Positions 58,285 to 64,000 of a stretch of DNA of 64,000 bases are shown here, in pieces. The position numbers were made by a program, and so were the translations under genes. Under the pieces are notes generated by a model. The model saw only the letters and a program-made list of their open reading frames with translations. It was not told where the DNA came from and searched no databases. Source of the DNA: Polyporus tsugae. Taxonomy: Eukaryota; Basidiomycota; Agaricomycetes; Polyporales; Polyporaceae. Location of the stretch: positions 248,001-312,000 of the forward strand of contig JAHRBS010000001.1 of NCBI GenBank assembly GCA_024305745.1, read 5' to 3'. How positions within the stretch are numbered: position 1 is the stretch's first letter; each line of letters begins with the position of its first letter.

Positions 58285-58575
58285 ATCGTACACCTGGCTT
58301 GTTCCGAACGGCAAGAACTGGGATTTCTTCAGCCATATGAACATGACACTGTCTTCTAGTCCGTTCCGGTGAATCTCATGATGTTATATGCATCGGTGCG
58401 GTGGGGAGAACAGTTATCAAAGCAAATTTACAGCATACAGCGAGCATGAGCATCATAAACGGCCGCCACACGCGAAGAGATCCAACCTCCTGCGCTCAAG
58501 GTGCATCGACGGGGTTCCAAGGATCGCGCCGGCCCTGCCCTTGTCCAAAGTATCCAGCGGGGCTGCCCAGTACGC
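58165..58575. repeat. Duplicated block: tail-to-tail gene ends (copy 1)
   Basis: Matches 59690-60125 with scattered differences. It holds the 3' end of the coiled-coil gene (+) and the 3' end of an aldo/keto reductase (-). Confidence 0.8.
58496..58570 (-). pseudogene. Aldo/keto reductase C-terminal remnant
   Basis: On the minus strand LDTLDKGRAGAI matches the C-terminus of the reductase at 60051-61386, but one base is missing after GCGATC, so the WNPVDAP ending is out of frame. The rest of the gene is absent to the right. Confidence 0.75.
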
Positions 58576-59689
58576 TCCAAAGGAGGCGCAGAGTGTCAGA
58601 AGGTCCAGGGGGAGCTAAACTCTGGCTCGACGGCGCATCTCGACGGGCCCGCGACCGTGGCATCATACACGAGTACATCGGAGAGCGATGGTGCCACACC
58701 GTCCGCAGGAGGTGTGAAGCCCGAACATGTAGCGAGGATAAGGGCTGAGTGCTAATCAATATTTCTTGCCGTGTTTGTGCAAGGATACTGCCAACTTCGT
58801 TGTTCCCACACGTTTGCACACTTCATGTTCGCTTCAACTACAGCTACAGTTTCCTATGTACGTCGAGTCTCTGCAGGTACGTATACTACAGCTACACCTA
58901 AACAAAAATGTAAACATTCTAGGAGAACCAACCCCTCGAACTTGAACGGAGCTCCGTACTTGTGCCACGCATGCCACCAAATCCTTTTGATCTGGCATTC
59001 TCATCTAGAGGACCGTTTTCAGCCATGAAACAGAATATCTTACAGTAGAAACACACCCTGAGGGTCCGGTTCCAACGTCGCCAGAATCTGGGTCATATAT
59101 CGGCTCTTTTACTTGTCCTTCCGAGTCCGCGGTCTGCGTCAGGCATCAATGGCCAACTGGCCAGTGTCTGCAGTCAACTCACCTTTGCGTGGCCGGCCTT
59201 TCCTGACTTCCGGTACGATTAAACCACACTCCCTCAGATATTCCCTGGCTTCCTTGATCGTGTCGAATTTCATGTGGTCATTACCCGAGTACCGGTTAAC
59301 TTGTTGCTTTGCTTTATACCTGAGTATGTATCATGTAGACGGACATGCCTAAGTTAGCGAGCACACGGTACGTACATTCCATATCAAGCATGAGAACGTA
59401 CCACGCGCGAAAGATCCCTATCGTCCTCCCTCTAGCGACCGCGTAGTACGGCATGTTCTGGGTTGTGGAACAGAGGAACTTGAACGTGAGGGAACAGGGG
59501 CCATCCCTCACGCAACCAAGTGACATCATAGTCGGACAGTGGAAGTTTACATATCGGACTTTCAATTCTTATATCACTGCCCTTATACGGCCTCAGCAAT
59601 TTATCGTCAGAAGTTCGAAAGTAGTACTCGCCACTGGCCAGTAGCGCTAGATACGCGGGGTCCCAACTTTCGTGGACGTTGAACTCGTT
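58576..59689. other. Intergenic, no gene supported
   Basis: Short frames only, no recognised domains. Confidence 0.45.
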
Positions 59690-60125
59690 CGCCGCAGCGT
59701 TCCAGGATCAAGGAGGTCATCAACGAAGCAGTGGAGAAGGAGGAGGTGAAGAAGTCTGCACGCGCAACGAGTGCGGCTGCCAAGGAGAATCCAGTGTACC
59801 AGAAGATGAACTTGTTTGTGTAAACGGTGCACCGTGACTGGCCCTTTTAGAACGGGAGCGGCATGAATTAGGATATCTATAGCCATATGAATATGACACT
59901 GTCCTCTAGTCCATTCCGGTGAACCCCATGCTGTTAAGTATGCGTCGGTGCGAGGGGAGGACATTCATTCTGACAACAAAGCGATTTTACATCATACAGC
60001 GAAACATGAGCATCGTGAACGGCACGCCCAATAGATCCCTCATCCTGCGCTCAAGGCGCATCGACAGGGTTCCAAGTAATTGCCCCGGCCTTGCCCTTGT
60101 CCAAAGTGTCCAGCGCGGCCATGTC
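59690..60125. repeat. Duplicated block: tail-to-tail gene ends (copy 2)
   Basis: Partner of 58165-58575. Here the reductase end is intact and the coiled-coil end is the remnant. Confidence 0.8.
59697..59823 (+). pseudogene. Coiled-coil gene C-terminal remnant
   Basis: Encodes SRIKEVINEAVEKEE...AKENPVYQKMNLFV then TAA, the tail of the gene at 55534-58284 with about 75% identity. The rest of the gene is absent. Confidence 0.8.
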
Positions 60126-61386
60126 TTCCTCGCTCAGCTCAAAGTCATACACTTGCGAGTTTGTCAGGACTCGTTCGGGTTGCGAGGACTTCGGAAGCGG
60201 AACGAATCTGTCGTGGATGCTGCTGTTAGTCTCGGTGTCTTCAAAGTTCGCATGCATGAACAGGAATACTCGTACCCGTGCTGAAGAGACCAGCGTATGG
60301 CAATCTGGGCAGCGTCTTTGTTGTACTGCGTTTCGTCGCGTCAGCAAAACCGAAATACCAACAGTGGGAAAGTGGCACGGTACCTGTTTCGCTAGTCGCA
60401 GCAGCACCGGATCGTCGAGACGGCCTTGGACCAGCGGGGAGTAAGCTTCCACGACGATCCCGTGCTCTTTACAGTACTTCGCGATGGGTCTCTGCTGGCA
60501 GAACGGGTGGATCTGAGAGTGTAGAGGTCGGAAATGAGCTCCCCGAGGCGATGACATGGCGTCGGTAACGTTACCTCGACCTGGTTCACGGCTGGTAATT
60601 CTAGCCCTGCAGCTCGGATCTCTTCGATATGCTTTGCGCCACTGCAATGGGTCAGGGGCCGACTATCGTCAGTATTCTGGGGACCACAAAGTGCAAGGCA
60701 ATACATGATACTGACTAGTTAGACACGCCGATAGACTTGATTTTCCCTGCCTTCTTCGCGTCTATGAGGGCGCGCCAGGTCTCAAGTCGCTTCTCCTTTC
60801 CAGGAAGAGGACTATGAATGAGGTACAGGTCGAAGTAGTCTGGCATGTACCCTGAATCAGTGGAAAGACCTTTTCTGAACGAAGCTGAGCCGCTTGCCAT
60901 ATCCGAACTTCTTCAAGGAGTCGTCCACAGCACGCAGCGTGCTCTCGTATCCTTGCTCCTGGTCATAGACCTTCGTAGCTATATCGAAGTCAGCACGACT
61001 CTCTGGCAGCAGCACATATGCATGGAGAAATGTGAACTCACTCACGAAGACCTCTTCTCTAGGAATGCCGCTCTGTCGGACGGCCTGTCCAACTTGGTCC
61101 TCATTCTGATAGTACCTTGCGGTATCTATGTGCCTTCATCACACGCGGATCAGCTTGTAGACTGTGCGACAAGCGTAGGGTCAAAACACTAAACCTGTAT
61201 CCATTCTTCAGAGCTGCGACGCATGCAGGGACGCAGTCATAGTTCTGGAAGACTCCCAGCCCCAATATGGGCATATCGTAGCCTGTACCCACGCGTGACT
61301 TTATGAACGCTGACCACATTGGCAGATGACGCACCGGAAGAAAGGCGGACGGCGGTTGCAATCGATAATGCCTGTGGCGATGTCAT
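60051..61386 (-). CDS. Aldo/keto reductase 1
   Basis: Nine exons, 61386-61335, 61282-61195, 61133-61042, 60978-60898, 60851-60716, 60641-60575, 60512-60384, 60325-60276 and 60207-60051, give 283 aa, the usual AKR length, with consistent phases. The (beta/alpha)8 signatures are all present: MPILGLGVFQ, HIDTARYYQNE (catalytic Asp and Tyr), TTKV (Lys), LIHSPLPGKEKR (His), IGVSNYGAKH, AYSPLVQGR and VPLPKS for NADPH binding. The catalytic tetrad is complete. The intron after GYG uses a GC donor (GCAAGC). Expected activity: cytosolic NADPH-dependent reduction of aldehydes or ketones; substrate unknown. Its 3' flank is part of a duplicated block. Confidence 0.92.
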
Positions 61387-62363
61387 CTTAACGAACACTT
61401 TAGACGAGGGAGGTGGGGGAGGAAAAAAGGGAGGGCTGGGATGGCTCTTCGGAGTCCTGGGGTCTTTAAAGGGAATTTCGACCATGCTCACTCCACTGCT
61501 CGGTAGAGAGGCGGAGGATGAGTCTAATCCTGTCCAATCCCGACCTGCTTCGTCAGTCACGGCTGACTCACTTGCACCATGTAAAGACGCGGAAACTTAC
61601 AGAACCGTGCAACGGCCGTCTACTAAGACTCGTGTTCACAAGTGATGACGACATCTTTGTCATCATGTTCACGCGTAAACGTCGAGGAAAGTGACCTCTC
61701 AAAGGTGGACTGGTGTATGTGCGGCTTTAGACTTTCGATGTCGCTGCAGCGCGAGAGCCGGCGACTGGGGTGGTTTGACCGAATATTGCGCGATATGCAG
61801 GGTCAGCATCACAGCCCAGCCACCCGTGAGAGGCCCTCCGAATACTGTTCAATATACAAGTTAGTAAGTGTGCCTCGTTCGATGACCACATAAAATAATA
61901 CGAGCCTTTCCCCTTTTCACCGTTTCACCGGGGGTGCGCTGTCCACAAGATTCTGCATTGCAGTTCTTGATGGCTTCACCGACGGTGCCTTTTGGGACCA
62001 CCGTGGCCTCTTGTTACACGGCCGCGAATGCACCGTATGCCTCAATGAGACAACCACGACCAACCCAGGACACAAGGAACCTTATACAACCAGACCGTAG
62101 AGACAGATGCGAATAACGATCCTTGTCGGCCACTCACAACGCGAATCCGGTCAAGGAGCGCGATGGCCACCAAACTCTTCCGACCGGAGATGGATGACAG
62201 CGAATCTATGCATCTGTTCGAAGAAAACGTTCAAAGATAGCGCATGAAGTATCTTATCATGTCATTCGTTACTGCATTGGTGAGCGTATTACCATAAGTA
62301 CATGGTAGTGTACCTTTAAGCACGAGGACACTCGGCCAGTACTCGGCCCCGGGAGCTCAACAG
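61387..62363. other. Intergenic, no gene supported
   Basis: Promoter of reductase 1 on the left and 3' side of reductase 2 on the right. No domains in the short frames. Confidence 0.5.
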
Positions 62364-63671
62364 TCAGGGCGCGTCGACCGGGTTCCAAGCGACGGCGCCC
62401 TCCTTTCCTCGGTCAAGAGCGTCCAAAATCTTCATGTCTTCCGGGCTGATCTCGAAGTCGAATACGTTCGCATTCGAGGCGATGCGCTTTGGGTCGGCTG
62501 ACTTCGGGAGTGGGACATAGCTGCATGCAGTATGACTCAGTATAAGTAATATACGATGAACGGTACAAGCGCGAGGGCACTCACCCGTGTTGCAGCGACC
62601 AGCGGATGAGGGTCTGCGCAGGGTCCTTGTTGTACTGTGGGATGGAATGAGTCGACATAGCGAGATGTGACGTAGAGGGATCGATCGCACCTTCTTCCCA
62701 ATGTTCACGACTGTGTCGTCCCAATTCCCCCGGACAAGCGGGGAATACGCTTCGACGACGATGTCATGCTTCTTGCAATAATCCACGATCTCCTTCTGCT
62801 GGCAGAAAGGATGGATCTACGTGGCGTCAGATATGAGCCGCCTTCGTCCGAAACGGTGCCTGGGACAACCATGGCGCACCTCGACCTGGTTTACTGCAGG
62901 GGCCTCGAGGCCTGCGACTCTGATCTCCTCCATGTGCTTAACACCACTGCGACACCCAATAACGTCACGACGGCCAGTGCCAAACTAAAATGCATGTACG
63001 CACTAGTTGGAAACCCCAATGTTATGCACCTTCCCTTCGTTCCTAGCGGCAACGAAGGCCTTCCAGGCCTCTAGCCTCTTCTCTTTCCCAGACAACGGAC
63101 TGTGGATGAGCATCAAGTCGATATATCCTAAGGATACACGCATACAGTCAGACACGCTCCATAACAGATGCGACGAGCGCGTTGTACATACCTAAGCCAA
63201 GATTCTTGAGCGAATCATCGATCGCCTTCGAGGTAATGCCGGCGCCGTGCTCTTTGCCGTCGACCTTGGACGCTACATGTGCACGAGCTCAGGTTGAGAG
63301 CCGACGCCACTTTGCTAATGCAAAGGCTTACTTATGAAGACTTGCCCGCGAGGCACGCCGCTCTCTCTCACGGCCTCGCCGACCTGCTTCTCGTTTTCAT
63401 ACATTCTCGCGGTGTCGACGTGCCTAGGACATCCTCATGGTCAGCTTGAAGGTTACAACCTCAGAAGCTGGATGCATGCGCACCTGTATCCACTCTTCAA
63501 AGCGGCGAGAACGGCAGGCTTCGCGTCATCGTTCTGGTAGACTCCCAGGCCAATACGGGGCATTGAGCGTCCCAGAGTGTGACCCGCATCGGCGTCCGAT
63601 GCATGAGCACCGGCATAGGAGGTGTGGGACGGGAGCTGTATAATGGAGTTGAGAGCCAGGGTGGCGACCAT
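62364..63671 (-). CDS. Aldo/keto reductase 2
   Basis: Eight exons, 63671-63484, 63423-63332, 63272-63192, 63127-63004, 62946-62880, 62816-62691, 62634-62585 and 62520-62364, give 294 aa. Signatures: MPRIGLGVYQ, HVDTARMYENE (Asp, Tyr), TSKV (Lys), LIHSPLSGKEKR (His), IGVSNYGVKH, AYSPLVRGN and VPLPKSADPKR. The tetrad is complete. Several exon lengths equal those of reductase 1 (92, 81, 67, 50, 157), so the two are tandem duplicates. Its first exon is one piece where reductase 1 has two, with about 16 extra residues (AHASDADAGHTLGRS) at the position of that intron. NADPH-dependent oxidoreductase, substrate unknown. Confidence 0.92.
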
Positions 63672-63909
63672 TCTGGGCGAGTTTGGAGATGCGCACGGCG
63701 GTCAGTGCGCAGTTATATATGGAGCACGCTGATTGGGGAGTCATCGTGATGAAGGCACGTAAAAGAGTTCATGACATGGATAATGACGCCATAGACGGCT
63801 ATACCTCAAAGCCTCTCCACTGCATCGTCAGCGTTCAAATTGCGAAGTAGGTCGAGAAGAATCGATAATGCTACAGTATTCTCGCACAAAACACGGCAAG
63901 AAATATTGA
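63672..63909. other. Short intergenic spacer
   Basis: Promoter of reductase 2 and 3' UTR of the WD40 gene. Confidence 0.5.
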
Positions 63910-64000
63910 TTAGGACTGGCTTCGCCACACCTTCACGGTCCCATCCGCGCTCGCAGTGATGAGCTCTCCAGCTTCCATCGGATGGTTTTCAATCCAGGTA
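63910..64000 (-). CDS. WD40-repeat protein, C-terminal fragment
   Basis: The minus strand from the window edge reads TWIENHPMEAGELITASADG then TVKVWRSQS and TAA at 63912-63910. ITASADGTVKVW is the closing half of a canonical WD40 repeat (Gly-Asp/Ala-Asp-Gly-x-Val-x-x-Trp). The gene begins outside the window, so its identity cannot be told. Confidence 0.75.
   Translation of the reverse strand, partial: TWIENHPMEAGELITASADGTVKVWRSQS

Overview
The window is nuclear DNA of a filamentous basidiomycete, most likely an Agaricomycete. Genes carry many short introns (about 45-85 nt, GTNNGT...AG), and exons are GC-rich. The gene content is typical of mushroom-forming fungi: an EF-hand scaffold protein, a DUF6533-type seven-helix protein, F-box families, arrestin-like proteins and glycine-rich paralogs. 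All exon coordinates were worked out by eye from frame and splice consensus.

Layout. 1-3.4 kb: 3'-truncated EF-hand gene (-). 5.6-6.3 kb: small secreted DUF3237-like protein. 7.2-7.6 kb: dead copy of a J-domain gene. 8.3-8.8 kb: single-exon orphan. 9.7-13.4 kb: 13-exon fusion of aspartyl-tRNA synthetase with a DUF2156 transferase domain, the architecture of ergosteryl-aspartate synthase (ErdS). 14.8-16.6 kb: DUF6533 membrane protein. 16.9 kb: intron-containing tRNA-Arg(UCU). 17.7-21.5 kb: inverted pair of F-box-like genes around a membrane-anchored J-protein gene. 21.7-26.1 kb: two related five-exon F-box genes. 27.2-31.0 kb: tandem glycine-rich paralogs. 31.2-37.5 kb: an intact arrestin-like gene and a broken duplicate, with an orphan gene and a kinase-like remnant between them. 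39.4-41.2 kb: basic nuclear-type protein. 41.2-46.0 kb: no supportable gene. 46.0-54.1 kb: a third member of the five-exon F-box family, broken by an internal inversion and by a 6.4-kb Ty1/copia retrotransposon. 55.5-58.3 kb: decayed coiled-coil gene. 58.2-63.7 kb: two aldo/keto reductases plus duplicated debris. 63.9 kb to the end: last repeat of a WD40 protein.

The best candidate for unusual biology is the ErdS-type fusion, which links charged tRNA-Asp to sterol lipid modification. It is a recently recognised fungal system rather than an undescribed one. The strongest structural result is the F-box gene at 46-54 kb, where an exact intragenic inversion and a later copia insertion with a 5-bp target duplication can both be read from the sequence.

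Local duplication and decay dominate the window: J-domain, two F-box families, glycine-rich, arrestin, coiled-coil and aldo/keto reductase genes all occur as pairs or triplets, usually with one broken copy. Several inactivating stops look like C-to-T changes (CGA to TGA, CAG to TAG). No operons are expected or seen, and neighbours are not obviously linked in function.
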